NCBI GenBank assembly: GCA_021397835.1
Contig: JAJFZO010000609.1
Location: 11,100,001-11,164,000 of the forward strand
Direction: 5' to 3'
Source: Moringa oleifera
Taxonomy: Eukaryota; Streptophyta; Magnoliopsida; Brassicales; Moringaceae
DNA: 64,000 nt
Of the stretch, positions 42,750-55,299 are shown piece by piece; position 1 is the stretch's first letter; each line of letters begins with the position of its first letter. The position numbers were made by a program, and so were the translations under genes. The notes beneath the pieces were generated by a model. That model saw only the letters and a program-made list of their open reading frames with translations, did no database searches and was not told the origin of the DNA.

Positions 42750-43800
42750 ATGTAGCTGGTCTCCCTCGTCTCTTTCTGGGTGTCTGAATTGGGCCTACAA
42801 CTTGTTGGGTTGAAAAAGAATGGTGCTAGAAAGGCCAAGATCCATCAGGGAGAAACAGAGTTGTAAAATTCACAATCCAAATGGTCTTGCATTTAGAGAA
42901 GGCCTCACGGTAGGTGAGGAGTGCTTCAGGTCTGCTTCTGACAACTCTTGTAATAGAATGAATGACATAAACAATGTTAAGTTTTTCAATCTTTACCTAG
43001 TTGTGTAGCTTACATGTTCTGTTCTCGTCTGTAGCTCAGACTTTGGCCATGAATATTTTGAAGAAAAAACAAGTGACAAATCAAGATTGATTTGATTTTC
43101 CTGTTACTCTTAAGCAAGTAATGTCTGAGCCAGAGGGCTGGGTCATATATTCTGGAACAGCCCTTCATCTTCCATACTAAATCAGAAAAGATTAGGATAA
43201 AGCCAATCAGCCTGAATGCTGTGGTGGGTCAGACATTCTGCACCAGACCTCCATATTCCACAAGAATTCAGAAAAGATAGCCTTAGTGGCTATCAATGTA
43301 GAGAGGACGGAGGAAAGGAGCGTATACACTCATGACGTGATGACAGTATTACTGAAAATGTCAGTCCAATGGTTACTGCAAAACCAGACTCAGCCTGCCT
43401 TGCCAGTTCAATTATTTTCAACTAAATGATTAACAGTTGTAGGGCCACCAAGCTGAATTATGGAGATGTAAGAGACACATCATCTACTGTAAACCAGTGA
43501 CCAGACTTTGTTAAGCCATGGATAACAAGCATTAACAACCATTCACAGAGCAGGCCAAGATATTTGATTCAGACAAGAAATAAATCAAAATTGTTTTGAT
43601 AGGATGCATCCTAAAGCCTGAAATAATGACTATCCAGACAAAAGAGTGCAATTACTTGATGTATCTTAAAGGTTGGTGGTGATTGCATTTCAAGAATATA
43701 AACAGTAACACTGATTTTCAAATTCACAAAGAACATGCTCCAGTAAAAATTGAATGGCATGTTGGAGAATAAGGCTTCCTTATGAGATTGCATTGTTATG
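42750..43800. other. Subtilase 3' flank and spacer
   Basis: Presumed 3' UTR of the subtilase and, toward the right, the 3' UTR of the minus-strand G-gamma gene. No other gene is seen. Confidence 0.5.
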
Positions 43801-46033
43801 CTAGAAAAATAGAGAGCAAGGGTTACAACAACAGAGCTTTTTACAACTGCAACAAGGGCGTACCTTAGGACACGAGCATTTCCAAGTGCAACAACAAGAA
43901 CAATCAGGGCAGGAAGGACAACGGAAGCTGCAGCAGTTCCAGCTGCATGAGATTTTTCTGAGACAGCAGGAGCGAGGACAAGCACAAGAGCAACATCGCC
44001 ACTTTGGTCTTGGACAGCTGAAGCAGCAGGGCTTGCAGCTACATATGTTACTACAAGAACAACACCGCAGGCACTTGCATTGGCAAGAGCACTCAGAATA
44101 ACAGCAACAACAAATCCAAGACAAGCTAAAGCAGGGCATTCGACTGCACAACAAAACAAACTCATGTTAGGCTTGGAAGATTTTAGATACTTTTGCAATG
44201 AATGTATATTACACGTAAATTCCGTTCAATTAATCATGTTAGCTGCCCTTGCTTGTGATTAAACTATGAAAAAGATCAATTCTAACTATGGACAGAACAT
44301 TAGAGGGGAGAAAAAAAAAATGGGTACCAAAGCCATTTCCAGAAGCGACAGGACCTTCGTTTCTTGCCACGTCTGCTAGAAAGAGAGAATGTAAGGATTA
44401 GAACTCTCTTCTAAACCATTGATGAGAAGAGTACAGCCAAACACAATGTTCTTACGTGTGTATCAAAGGATCTGAATTTGCCACCACGAAATCAGTAACC
44501 CTGACAAAGTATTACTTCAGCCTATTAGAAAATAACCAACAGTGAATTTGCTTAAAGGAACTACTTCAGCCTAATAATTTAGAAAAACCCCATGCCAGAC
44601 AAGACAACTCCAGAATGTAAGCATACTCTTTGCAGCATCTAGAGGCAGGTGGAAGGCTATCAACTGACTTTAATTCCTCCTGCTCAAAGGTAAAATTTAC
44701 ATTCCATGAGATTATTCAAACAAAAATAACCAAGAAAATTAAATTGGAGTTATTGATTGATGGGGCAGTGATCAGTCCTTATGCAAACTACATAACTAGT
44801 GCAGTAAGGGATTTTCTCATAAATGCAAACCTGATATTGCTAGAATCAAGTATTTAAGTTCTCCGCTATATACAATGTTAATATCCTACATCTTGGTATT
44901 AAAAATAACCACAATTTGTTGTTGCAAAAGGTACCAATACAAGCATGGGAAAAAAAAAAAAAAACTCTTTAGACATTTAATAGAGACAAACAACAGAGGA
45001 CAGGCCTTCTCTGCAAAAGCATGGTAGAAGAAATTATGGAACACTCAGGGAACAGGAAGTACTGATTGACACGAAATGAAATGACCTGCATAAACACTTG
45101 CATTTTAAGGCCATTTAACAGGTGAGGGATTACAAAATATCTACAGGTAATCTCTCAGAATATTGAATAATTAAAAGATAAGTTTGATTCAGAAGTGTGG
45201 AGACTGGAGGCCTTGGCAGAGAGGCAGAAATCCAAAAAAAAAAGTAGGACCCAACTTGCAGGTTAGGTAGAGCAGTGACCAGTAATAATGACCTGCTTTA
45301 CTGAGCTGCATCAGCTTTCAAGATAAAATCTGGAAACAATTCAATTTCATGCCACGATAAGCTAATTGTCAGGTGCTCCTGTATCAGGCCCAAAACTACC
45401 CACCCATAAATGACCAATCACCTTCTTTAAGAAAAGTGTTTTACTAATGTTCACTTCAGGCTTTCAACCATATGAAAAACCAATGTAGGCTCCTTTCTTT
45501 TCATGCTTGAAATTAAATGCTCCACTGTAACTCTTCTATATAATCTCAAGAACTCACATCAATAAAAGACAATTTATGTTCATCAACCAACAACAGCATA
45601 TTCCCTCAGATTTTAAGTAAATCCGTATCTAATGAGAAATGAAATATGGAGATGGTGTGGACTAACTAAGTACTTCAATGGTAAATAAATCTCTGGAAGC
45701 AAAGAAAACTTGACATCTCAAGTTGCACCACCACAAGTTCTCGTTTTCAAATTTGTAGGATTTCAAGTCCATCGAAAACAGCATTAGCGAATAAAATACT
45801 AAGCAATCTACTGAATCGACACATCCAATGGAAGTAAACTAAAGAAGCAATTAATGAAGCAATTCAAATTAAAAAGCCACCTCGAGAAAACCAATCTCTC
45901 TCTCAAGCAGCTGCACCTTCGCCATTTCCCTGCGTTTCCCATACAAATCCGGATATTCCGGGGGCGATTTGGGCCACGGCGGCGGCAGTGAAGGCACCGA
46001 AGAAGACCCACCACCAGCCGACGGAGCCGCCAT
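43801..46033 (-). CDS. AGG3: Class-C heterotrimeric G-protein gamma subunit, AGG3/DEP1/GS3 type
   Basis: Five minus-strand exons, 46033-45881, 44679-44627, 44500-44456, 44375-44328 and 44143-43801, with GT-AG borders, join in frame to 213 aa. The N-terminal part reads SPPEYPDLYGKRREMAKVQL, then EREIGFLEEELKSV and the DPL motif VTDFVVANSDPLI, the G-gamma-like domain that binds G-beta. A basic RRGKKRRSCRFWKWLC stretch follows, a possible membrane-contacting segment. The C-terminal about 113 residues contain about 40 Cys, many as CC and CxC, the hallmark of class-C gamma subunits, which control organ and seed size and stress signalling. It is somewhat shorter than Arabidopsis AGG3 as I remember it. 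The Gln-rich frame on the opposite strand (43886-44101) is only its shadow. Confidence 0.95.
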
Positions 46034-47640
46034 TAGACGGTAACTGTTTTCAGGCCAGCGGGCGGTGACAAAACTGGCTTGTACTCTCAATCACCTTAAG
46101 AAGTCAAGAACACGAAGTGGAAATACACACGAGACAGAAACAAGTAGTAGTGGAAGAAGAAAAGAAGTGGAAGAAGGCAAGTTGTAGTAGTAGTAGCAGC
46201 TGCAGGAAATAGCAGGGGACAAAGAAGAAGCGGCAAGTAATGTAAATGTTAGGTGTGAATGCTGCTAGTATACGAAAAGCTTGTGGCAGAGGCAGTAATT
46301 AACTGCTCTGACAAGGATAATTACGAGCCCAGCGCAAAAGAGTCTGCCAGGAAATTGAAAAAAGAAACAAATGTATAAATGAGAGACTGAAACCAGCAGG
46401 CAGTACATACGAATGTAAACGTTTAAATATCGCCATTTAAAATGGCTATTATAATGCAAGGTAACCGTTCTTGGCTGTAGGCTGTAGCAGGGACTAGTAA
46501 AATGGGAATTCAATTGGAGAATTTGGAGGGTTTGATAATGAGGCTAAAAAGGGCATCATCATTTGTTGCTATCACAGAGAAAGCGTGGAGAAGGGGGGAG
46601 AGAGAGAAAGAGGGAGGAAAGGTCTGATGATGATTCCTTTTCTTTATTTTCTTCACCGTTATCGAGAGAGAGAGAGAGAGAGAGAACCTTTGTGCATGGC
46701 GAAGATAATAATGATAATAGTAATAATGGTAAAGACGGCTGTGAAAAAAGCCTGCAAGTGTTTGTACGAAACCCATTTAGCAAATGTTACAGAGATTTGA
46801 TCGGTTTTTGAGTATGAGTCTTTCGAGCTTCGTTTATAAAGAAAGAACTAAGAACACACACGCTTCCACACATGGCACTCCTTCTCTCTCCTTCTGCGTG
46901 TGTGTATTATTTGTATTGTTTGGTTTCTTTGTGGTGCTTGCAGTGGCAGAAGACGCGAAAAGCACGATGTAGTTGTAGTACCTCACCTCAGATCGCACGT
47001 GAACGCTGCGTAGGAAAGAGAGAGAGAATCCGCAAATTTCTGGTTTTGCGTTTTGGGGATTGGATTGTTCAACCCCACGATTCATTCTCTCACTTTGAGA
47101 CCAAAATTAAAAGAAAGTTAAAAAAAAAAACCCACTCACTTAACCCAGAGAATCGATTATCCTCTTAACACCAAAAATAAAATAAAATACTGAACACAAA
47201 ATTTTTTATTTTTTAAATAATATAATTGAAAAAAATATTTTATTTATTTTATAAACAAATTACTGTTAAAATTAAGTTAGCACTTAACTTTAAGTCTGGA
47301 CATGAAGCACTTGTCCAGGTTTTTTAATTACGAGATTGGATCTGCACAGTATTTTTCCCCATGTAAATTTGTAGTCCGTACGCTGATAGTTAGAATCTTA
47401 CACAAACTTGATCCTTTTAGGTATTTGTTAAATTGAATCAAATCTGACCAGAAATTAACGTTACCAATTTGCTAAAATTAGTCTCGTTGAATTGCTTTGC
47501 ATCGGAAAAGAAAATTAAATTATCACTGTTTTAACAATTATAAATTTCAAAATGTTTCTGAATTTTTCATGTTAATTGTTAGATTTTTAAAAAGATAAGC
47601 TTTCAGATCTATCATATTTCATAGGATATCTAATTTTTGT
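46034..47640. other. G-gamma 5' region and spacer, with (GA)n run
   Basis: Contains the 5' leader and probable promoter of the AGG3-like gene, including a (GA)n/(CT)n tract at 46664-46685. Mutually overlapping frames between 46260 and 47170 are low-complexity and unsupported. Confidence 0.5.
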
Positions 47641-47679
47641 TTTTTTTTTCAAATAATGATACATATTAATAATAAAAAG

Positions 47680-48120
47680 TTGAGTAAATATCATTTAAAA
47701 TTCAGTAATTTTTGTGTTTTATTTCTAATTAAATTTTAACTTTTAAAATATCTTCAAACAAATTTTGGTTTATCAATTTTAATCAAATAATTTAAAAATT
47801 AAAAATATTTAAATTAAAAATATTTAATTTAAATTTTTTTATAAATATAAGTAAACAAATATTTTAAGTACCATCATAAAAATTTTAGAAGTTTTTAATA
47901 TTGAAAATATATATATATATATTTAAAAATTATACTATAAAAAATTTATAAAAAATAATTCATCAATAAAAACTTATTTAAATTTAAAAGATGATATCGA
48001 AATAAAATTTAAAATTTATTTGAGTAAATTTTTTATTATTTTAATAATAAAAATAGTAATTTTTTATAATTATTTTCACTAAAATTTAATGTAGATAAAT
48101 TTAATAAATGAAGTTTATTT
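47680..48120. repeat. Dispersed AT-rich repeat, member 2
   Basis: Shares the ordered phrases of the members at 23.3 and 56.1 kb, including ACCATCATAAAAATTTTAGA and TTTTTTATAATTATTTTCAC. Partial and diverged. Confidence 0.45.
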
Positions 48121-48129
48121 AAAAGCAAA

Positions 48130-50094
48130 TGTTTAAAACAACATTTGCTTTTAAAATATTTATATATTTTTTTTATATTACCATTATAAATTATAAATAG
48201 CTTTTAAATTTTATATAAAATGTCAATATGATGAATTCATATTGGTCACATGAACTATGATTGATTATTTTGACTAAAGTTGTTTCGATCTGATGTGATA
48301 TCGTGTCAGAAAGATTGATTGGGATATCATGAAAACACCCTCCCTAAATTTATGACATTTTCTGCCTCTCTTTAATTTGCTCCTATTTTGTTTTAACCCT
48401 AAAATACGAGACCATCTAATTTTTAGATAAGACGACAAGAAACTATGAGATTGAGGTGACAAATGTTAGGGCTTCCTTCATGCACCCAATGACTTCCAGT
48501 AATGATAACAAATGCATTTGGGACTTATCTCTACGAGGCTCTCTCCTTATGGGATGTAATGCCTACACCCTTACTTTCTCATCTTTTCACCTGTTTCCTT
48601 TTTCTCGGCAAACAAACAAGACCACCAGGTAACCCCATAAAGACGACGCCGTCTTTAAAAAAAAAGGACATACATCGATAAGGTTCACCTTCACGCCACT
48701 TATTGTCTCTGCCTTTTATAGATATATATATATATATATATATATATACTCATTTCTTTTTTCTCTCACTGAGAGAAAAGTAAAAGGAGAAAAATAAATA
48801 AATAAATAAAGGCCGGGAAAACGAAGTACGAAGCCCCAGGGATCATGGTGAGGGTTTGGTACGGGTATCGGGTCACGATCCGATTGAGATTCTCGAATCT
48901 AAGTCGCAGAAGGAGGGTGGGCATACGAGTAAAACCAAACCCAGAGCGAGGCGGAGCACGCATTCCCATGCGTATTTGCTTTCGGCTTATGGGGTGGGGG
49001 CCCACCTGCTCTACCCCGCTCGTGGGGTCCTGAGCACAGGAGAGTGCGGTGGGACCCGATCCAAGTGCCGACTTGAGAAGACAACTCATGGTTTTTTCCC
49101 GCTCTTTTCCAAAGTTACCACCAGGACCAGCGGAGCGGGCTCCATCATCCCTGCTGCTCCGTCCGTAGTTTTACCACTTCGGGAATAAAAACGCTGAGGT
49201 TTCGTCTTGGTATCCTGTCTCCACTCGGCGAAGTTGACGCTTCGAGACTCCGTGGGCTTAGACTTACCAGGCTTGGGCCGGACTTGCAGCGTCTTATTTT
49301 CTAGGGTTCATAGCTTCTTCCGTTCCTGCTTTTTTGAATAAAACCTAACGTATAAGAAACCCTCGTGTTCCTAAGGGTTTATATAAACAGAGACAAAGTT
49401 CCTAGAAGCTACCGAGAGGACAGAGAAGAAAACAGGGTTCCAAAGAGAATATTCTTGTTTGGTTTCCCATTTTCCCAGACAATTTCCGAGAAAACTGATA
49501 CTACCTGCAGGAGAAGATCACGGCACAAAAAACTCGATCTTTCAGCACGAAACCCAGACAACTCTCCACAATTAGAATAAAGTAAGGAGCTTTCTTAATC
49601 GTGATCGATTGATTTTCTCTCGTTCTGTGTTAGAGTGAGGGACAAGTCCGAATTAAGTTCAACAAGATGCCTTTTGTGTGTGGACTTTCTCCGGTATCAA
49701 TAATGGAAGACCGTATAATGATAATGTCTTTGCCCTTAGAATATTGTTGTCTTTGCTACTTTCCAGTCGTAGTCATCAACCAAAGCTGCCAAGTTTTCTA
49801 AGGCTCGGAAACCACTTTTTTGAAAATTTCCATCGACTTGCTCAAAAGGAGTCTGTATGTATATATAATTAGCAAGGCATGCATGTCTCTAAGGAAGAAT
49901 TATATGTGATAAAGGCATCGGTATGCACTAAAATCATTAGGTGATGATGGCCCAGTGAGTCCTCAGTCGTCTCTAACAAGGAATTAACTACCCATCTTGC
50001 TTGTGCATATGCCGCATACAGTCAAAGCTGGCCAAACTTTTGGACCTAGAAAAACTAACAAGCTAGTCCTTCTATTGTTCATCTCTCCGTTGAG

Positions 50095-50096
<2 letters not shown>
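48130..50096. other. Spacer with a GC-richer island, no confirmed gene
   Basis: An (AT)n run lies at 48722-48748. At about 48840-49200 the sequence turns GC-rich. A 110-aa frame (48856-49188) and opposing frames run through it, but none shows a known domain. Another stretch at 49300-49570 has a TATA-like GTTTATATAAAC near 49377 followed by purine-rich leader-like sequence. This could be a non-coding transcript or an untranslated first exon of the next gene. I annotate no coding region. Confidence 0.45.

Positions 50097-50149
<53 letters not shown>
50097..50149. repeat. (CT)n(AT)n compound microsatellite
   Basis: A CT run passing directly into a long TA run, about 100 bases upstream of the LURP-one-related start codon. 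It probably lies in the promoter or 5' leader, where length changes could affect expression. Confidence 0.9.
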
Positions 50150-50152
<3 letters not shown>

Positions 50153-50249
50153 CCGTCAAGTTGGATTGTTCACAAGAGGAACATATCGGTTTCTTTGAAG
50201 GAAAGAAGGAAGTTGAGTGTTCTTTGGTATTTGAGATCAGAAGGCTGAG

Positions 50250-51342
50250 ATGGCTGCCAAGGGCTATAGTAGTGTGCCTGTGGTTAGCAAACTGTACTGC
50301 TCGTCTTCTCAGGCGGTGCTTGCGGTGAGGAGGAGGCCGCATGTGGTGAACGGAGGAGGTTTTGTGGTGACGGATTGTGGGCAGAAAGTTGTGTTCAGGG
50401 TTGACGGTTGCGGAGTTGTTGGCACGAAAGGGGAAATCATTCTGAGAGATGGTAGCGGAGATCCTTTGCTTCTCATCCGCAGAAAGGTAATTCTCATCGA
50501 TCTCTTTTTCTTTCTCAGATTAATTTCTTTGAAAGATTAGTTCTTATCTCTTTAAAGAATGATCATGCGTGTGCACACGAATATACATACATGCAGCAAG
50601 CATGCATTGAGAAACTGAGGTTTTAGCAGCAAAAAGAAATGTAGAAAGCAAGGGCTTAATTAAAGAAATCTGGCTCTGTAGCTGCATGTCTATCTGCCAA
50701 AAGAGAAGCAGCACAAGTAAGAATCAGAAAAGCTGGTTCTTGAAAAGGACTGCTAGCTGCAATATAAACATCAGATAACTATTGCTTCAAGCAACTTTCT
50801 CTACCTAACTTTATAACATTAGAGGAAAAGCTTGTCAAGTTAAAGAATTCAAATCACACCACAGTCGACAACTTTAACGAAAAAGAAGAAGAAACCACGA
50901 AGAGGGCATTATGATTAACGTTTGTTTCAATACTAATTTATTCGTTCGACAGGGAGGAAAAATTCAGGCACTGAGCATTTACAGGAAATGGAAGGGTTAT
51001 GTTTCTGATTACGAAGGATCCCAACAGCTGGTTTTCAGCTTGAAGGAGCCCAACAAGTCATGTTTGATTCGGAACAGTAAAATCAAAATCTGCACAGATC
51101 AAAGAGGAAGCAATAAAGACCATGATTTTGAGATCAAAGGCTACTTCCCTGACAGAGATTGTAGCATCGTTGATTCCACAGGCAACACCGTAGCTCAGGT
51201 TGGAGTGATGAAGGAAGTAGAAGAATTGATGGCGAGCAAGGATCTTTACTATGTAGTTGTCAAGGCTGGTGTGGATCAAGCTTTCGTTTTCGGAATCATT
51301 GCTATTCTTGACTACATTTACGGTGAATCTACTAGGTGCTGA
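50250..51342 (+). CDS. LURP-one-related protein (LOR, DUF567)
   Basis: Two exons, 50250-50486 and 50953-51342, join at a phase-0 intron to 208 aa, normal for the family. The N-terminal part reads YCSSSQAVLAVRRRPHVVNG, then GGFVVTDCGQKVVFRVDGCG and LRDGSGDPLLLIRRK. Exon 2 continues GGKIQALSIYRKWKGY..., CLIRNSKIKIC, FEIKGYFPDRDCSIVDSTGN, then VKAGVDQAFVFGIIAILDYIYGE. This is the tubby-like beta-barrel LOR domain with its buried C-terminal helix. LURP1 is required for basal defence against an oomycete; most LOR proteins have no known biochemical role. In Arabidopsis a LOR gene lies, from memory, next to AGG3 and COPT5, as here. Confidence 0.93.
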
Positions 51343-52170
51343 TCCAGAGCTTTCCCAAAGGCTGTTCATGCATGATTATTCTCTCGAATGATCTAATTAG
51401 TTAACTCCAGCTAGCTCACTTATGCTTTTTATTTCCATGTATTTTCAGACAATGTTTGTAACTGTTTCAAGTCATGCTTGTCAATTAAGTTTTAGTGAAA
51501 GATTCTAAAGACTTCCTTGTAAAATTGGAGTGGTGACCAGACTCGGAGTCATACTGACATCTATCATTGAAGTAAGGGCCTTTTTCCAAAAGACTATCCA
51601 ATTATTGAATTACACCATCCGTTTTCATGAGTGATTTGCTTAACGTCCAAGTTAATAAAAAGGAATCTGGAAAGAACAAGAGCAACTCAATTGATAAGCA
51701 AATTAATGTACTCCGTTGCCAGGAAGCTGTGGATCTCATGAACAAACACAGAACCAGCTTCACCCATATTTTTCAAACTGTGATTTGATCTTAAAATGAA
51801 ACTGGAATAAAGCCGATGGTCCTGGTTAGATATAATAGGAAGAAATTACATTACAGAAAGGCCCACATCCATTCAGGAGTTTGGGCTAACGATGCTGGGC
51901 CCGATTATCATAGATAAGGATGCTCTGACGAAGAAGGTACGGCGTCCAGCTCTGTGAAGTTATCAGACAATAAACAAAGGGGTAGATAACAGTGGAGAAA
52001 CCAAAATTACAAGGAGAAAGTATGTTGGGGCAACTCAAGAAGAATTACCCAGAATCTTAACGTACAGATATTTAGATCTGCGGAAAATGGAAACTTAGGA
52101 ATTTCCAATTTCTTGTCCGTAAACATCGAAATTGTTACAACCATAGACAATTTAGCGTGGAGAGAGTGGA
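51343..52170. other. Spacer between LOR and COPT5 genes
   Basis: Convergent 3' flanks of the two genes. No further gene seen. Confidence 0.55.
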
Positions 52171-52179
52171 GATCCTCAA

Positions 52180-52611
52180 TCAAGCACAGGCGCAAGTATT
52201 CTCTGCGATCATGAACCCCACCGCTTCATCTTCCGATCGAAATAGCAAGTACCCAACAGAGAGCCCCAAGACGATAGCCAAGAACACACCTCCGTTGAAC
52301 GACATCACGGCCAGCATGAGGAGGTACCCGATGGCCGAGTTTACCCCGAAGAGTACCGCCGTGGCGACTCGAGCCGGGCGGGTATGGCGAGGCCTGAGGA
52401 GGAGAGGAACCGCGGAGGGGATCGACGGGGCAGAAGGTCTGGCGGAGGCGAGGGATTTGAATCTCAGGCGTCGATCTTCCATGTATTGGTAGAAGGAGGC
52501 GAATAGGAAGCAGGCAAGCAAGGAGAGGAGGTAACCAGACCATGAATAAGTCTTCCAGAAGTCGAAGAGAAGGGTCACCTTCTTGCTCCAGTATATGGTC
52601 ATGTGCATCAT
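52180..52611 (-). CDS. COPT5: Copper transporter, COPT5-like (CTR family)
   Basis: Single exon, 143 aa. It starts MMHMTIYW, a short Met motif, then a first membrane span after FDFWKT, a cytosolic loop rich in Ser/Pro/Arg, a second span with the MxxxM copper filter (Met99 and Met103 in LLMLAVMSFNGG) and a third with GxxxG (Gly116, Gly120). The C-terminus ends CACA, a CxC-type copper-handling tail. CTR/COPT proteins work as trimers and move Cu(I). COPT5 of Arabidopsis exports copper from the vacuole and prevacuole (family knowledge). An overlapping frame at 52226-52735 on the same strand is a shadow. Confidence 0.95.
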   Translation of the reverse strand: MMHMTIYWSKKVTLLFDFWKTYSWSGYLLSLLACFLFASFYQYMEDRRLRFKSLASARPSAPSIPSAVPLLLRPRHTRPARVATAVLFGVNSAIGYLLMLAVMSFNGGVFLAIVLGLSVGYLLFRSEDEAVGFMIAENTCACA

Positions 52612-52739
52612 CTTCGCTATCTCTCCGTCTGTTTATGCTACCTTCGTGTTTCTGAGAGGCCGATTTGGAGATGCTGTTTACCCGGTGGGCAGCGCAGCAG
52701 CTTCTTAAATGCTTAAGAGAAACTCGAGGGTACACGTCG

Positions 52740-53380
52740 GCTCTGTTTTCGATTCCCTTCCAAAGTTAGGCCTGGAATTCATTCTAATTACAGGGGCAGC
52801 CATTTACCGTTTTCTTTTGTGTAACACTATATATTATTTAATTTTTTTAACAGTATATTAGTTACAGGAAAATTGAAAAAACACAGATAACCAAGAAAGA
52901 AAATACAATATGGAAATAATTCTATTCACAATAGCATCCAAGTCTATAGATAATTACAAAATCAATAACTCTTGCTCTTTGGGAGAAATGCTGTCAACCA
53001 GAAAAGAGGTTTTATGAACAGGATGCATCCAGTTGCTAGAAGGACTTGCATAGGAGAAACTGCAAGCTAATAGGTTCAATGCCACAGAGAAAAACTAAGA
53101 AAAATAAAACCATTTTCATTAGGAGAAAATTATAAAAGGAGATGAGAGAACTGAATGGAATGAATTTCATTTCGTGGTGAAAACAATATTAAACCAATTA
53201 AAGAAACCATGGTGCAGTTGATGATTGCTGCAACTATGAGGTATGGCAATTACAAAGGTATTCATCTCAATGCTGTACAAGATTTGAAAGTTCCTTCTTT
53301 CAATCTCTTGCTGAGAACAAAAGGGGTATAGGGATTACCATGGCCGAAGCTGAATGAGTTTCCATCTAAAGTCCAAGCCC
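52740..53380. other. Spacer between COPT5-like and CCX-like genes
   Basis: COPT5 promoter side and the 3' flank of the exchanger gene. No gene seen. Confidence 0.5.
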
Positions 53381-53382
53381 AA

Positions 53383-55290
53383 TCATTGAAGACCAATGGC
53401 TAACACACCCAATGAAGCGCTTATTCTAAGGACAAAGAATATAAGGTAGATTGTTATGAGGCCAACTCCCAACATCTTATTAGGGCGCATATAATTCCTT
53501 GGCAAAACAATGAGGGACCAAATAAGCCCTGCTACTAAAAATCCCATTGTGTAGTACAGGCTGCTATCTTGGGGAACTTTGTAAGATGCAGGTTGCTGAG
53601 ACCAGGCTCCAAGAAGCATTGAGACCCCTAGACCAGCAAGTATGTTGAACATAGGTCCTGCATAGCATCCTGACATGGCAATCTGCACGCTATCCCCACC
53701 ATTCATTGCCAGTGCAACATTTGACATCAAATCACCCATTGAGTTGCCCCATGCCAGGACAGTTAACCCCAGGATTGATGGGTTGATTCCAAGGATCACA
53801 CCTAGAGATACCAGCAATGCGACAAGCTCATTTGCAACAATATAGAACCACACAATACTCATAATAAATCCTCCCAAAACCCATGGAAATAGAAACCTGC
53901 GAGGTGGCTGATCAGTTCTAGTGTACATATATGCAAGACCACCGAGTGTACCACCCAAGCAAACACAAAATAAGTACGCAATTTCGCCACTTATATGACT
54001 CACGTCCTCTTGGGTGTTCCATAGGAAAGCTAGCAGAATGGGTGCCAATGAAGCACTAGCTACAGCATACATCTTTGACCACCGCTCTTCCTCCACTATA
54101 GGAATCGTCAAATGTCGTGGGAGGCTCAATGGCATTTCCAACAATGTAAATATTTTTGAGCAAGAGAACATCGACTTATCGTTTCCGGTTTCTTCCTCCT
54201 TCCAACCCCACAAATATCTTGAGCTATCCTTGAAGGACTCATTCGAATAAATTGCCACATTTGAAGACCATAACCAGTGAGGCAGCTTTTGGAGCTCAGG
54301 TATATTATCTCCAGAGTCAGTTTCGAGCAGTGAAGCATAGATAGACACATCCTCTTCACTTCCATGGGAAAACATACTTCCTGTAACAGGAAGCAATGGT
54401 GTCACAGCATCCAACTTTGATCCCCTGCCATGCTGGCTCAGAATTTCATTGGCAGCAACTACAAATGCATAAACTACATAAATCGAAATGAATGCTATTG
54501 CGCCTCGAACTGTAACCTCCCCAACAATCAAAATATTAGCAAGTGAGAGAAGAGTCAAGAGAAAGAAACATATATCTCTGATAAAGCATTTCTCATCAAT
54601 TTGCATCCTTCTCTCTGCAATGCAAAGACTAACCACTCCTACAACTACGCAAGTAACAAAAAGAGCTCCACCCAAAACACTATTGAGACCCACATCACCG
54701 GCATTATTACCCACAAAAGCAGCAATACTTGCAAACAAATCAGGAGCTCCATTCCCTAAAGGAAGCAAAGAAACTCCGGCAACAGTTGGTGACAATCTCA
54801 GGAGACGGGAAAGCTTCTCCAAAGAACAACAAAAATAATCTGCGGCAGTATTGCCCAATAGATAAAACAGAGCAGCCAGCCAAATAGCAAACACCCCATA
54901 TCCCAAAACACTAAAATTCCAGCACCCGCAATAGAAGAACCTAATGTAATTGAAAAACCCACCACCATTGCATTTAGGGTGGGCAATCAAAAACTCACAC
55001 CGGTTCTCATAACCATCATGTTCCAACAATCCAGCACACACATGGGGATCATTAACCATCAAATTACTTCCATTTGGCTCCTTTAAATTGGAAAGGCTAG
55101 CACTAACCTCAGCGATTCTCCTATGACTCACCTCAACCCCACCAGTTGAACTCCACGGATGAGGAAAAACAGAAAGGGATTTCTTGAGAAATGGATACGT
55201 GAGAAAATCTTCTTGATTGTGACATAAGAAAAGCAACACCACAACCGAAATTCCATTGAAAACAGCACGATATCCGGAGCGGCCTCTCAT
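53383..55290 (-). CDS. Cation/calcium exchanger, CCX3/CCX4-like
   Basis: Intronless, 635 aa. A hydrophobic N-terminal segment is followed by a luminal stretch with several Cys, then two Na/Ca-exchanger repeats separated by a hydrophilic loop (about 290-400). Repeat 1 carries [19 protein letters not shown] (ion-binding GNGAPD at about 179-184). Repeat 2 carries [20 protein letters not shown] followed by [15 protein letters not shown]. Both are characteristic alpha motifs of the CCX/NCKX branch. These proteins exchange Na+, K+, Mn2+ or Ca2+ for H+ or each other at endomembranes; the exact ions are not predictable here. The length suggests the CCX3/CCX4 type. A divergent start is unlikely since the first ATG is followed directly by the signal-like segment. 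Confidence 0.93.
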   Translation of the reverse strand: MRGRSGYRAVFNGISVVVLLFLCHNQEDFLTYPFLKKSLSVFPHPWSSTGGVEVSHRRIAEVSASLSNLKEPNGSNLMVNDPHVCAGLLEHDGYENRCEFLIAHPKCNGGGFFNYIRFFYCGCWNFSVLGYGVFAIWLAALFYLLGNTAADYFCCSLEKLSRLLRLSPTVAGVSLLPLGNGAPDLFASIAAFVGNNAGDVGLNSVLGGALFVTCVVVGVVSLCIAERRMQIDEKCFIRDICFFLLTLLSLANILIVGEVTVRGAIAFISIYVVYAFVVAANEILSQHGRGSKLDAVTPLLPVTGSMFSHGSEEDVSIYASLLETDSGDNIPELQKLPHWLWSSNVAIYSNESFKDSSRYLWGWKEEETGNDKSMFSCSKIFTLLEMPLSLPRHLTIPIVEEERWSKMYAVASASLAPILLAFLWNTQEDVSHISGEIAYLFCVCLGGTLGGLAYMYTRTDQPPRRFLFPWVLGGFIMSIVWFYIVANELVALLVSLGVILGINPSILGLTVLAWGNSMGDLMSNVALAMNGGDSVQIAMSGCYAGPMFNILAGLGVSMLLGAWSQQPASYKVPQDSSLYYTMGFLVAGLIWSLIVLPRNYMRPNKMLGVGLITIYLIFFVLRISASLGVLAIGLQ

Positions 55291-55299
55291 TTTAACCCT

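Noticed and set aside
43886..44101. Gln-rich ORF on the plus strand
   Set aside because: It is the antisense of the Cys-rich exon of the G-gamma gene; CAA/CAG runs mirror TGC/TGT codons.
46260..47170. Several 60-100 aa ORFs on both strands
   Set aside because: They overlap each other, are biased by (GA)n and pyrimidine tracts, and show no domain.
52226..52735. 169-aa minus-strand ORF
   Set aside because: It overlaps the COPT5-like gene in another frame and shows no domain, while the COPT5 frame has all family motifs.
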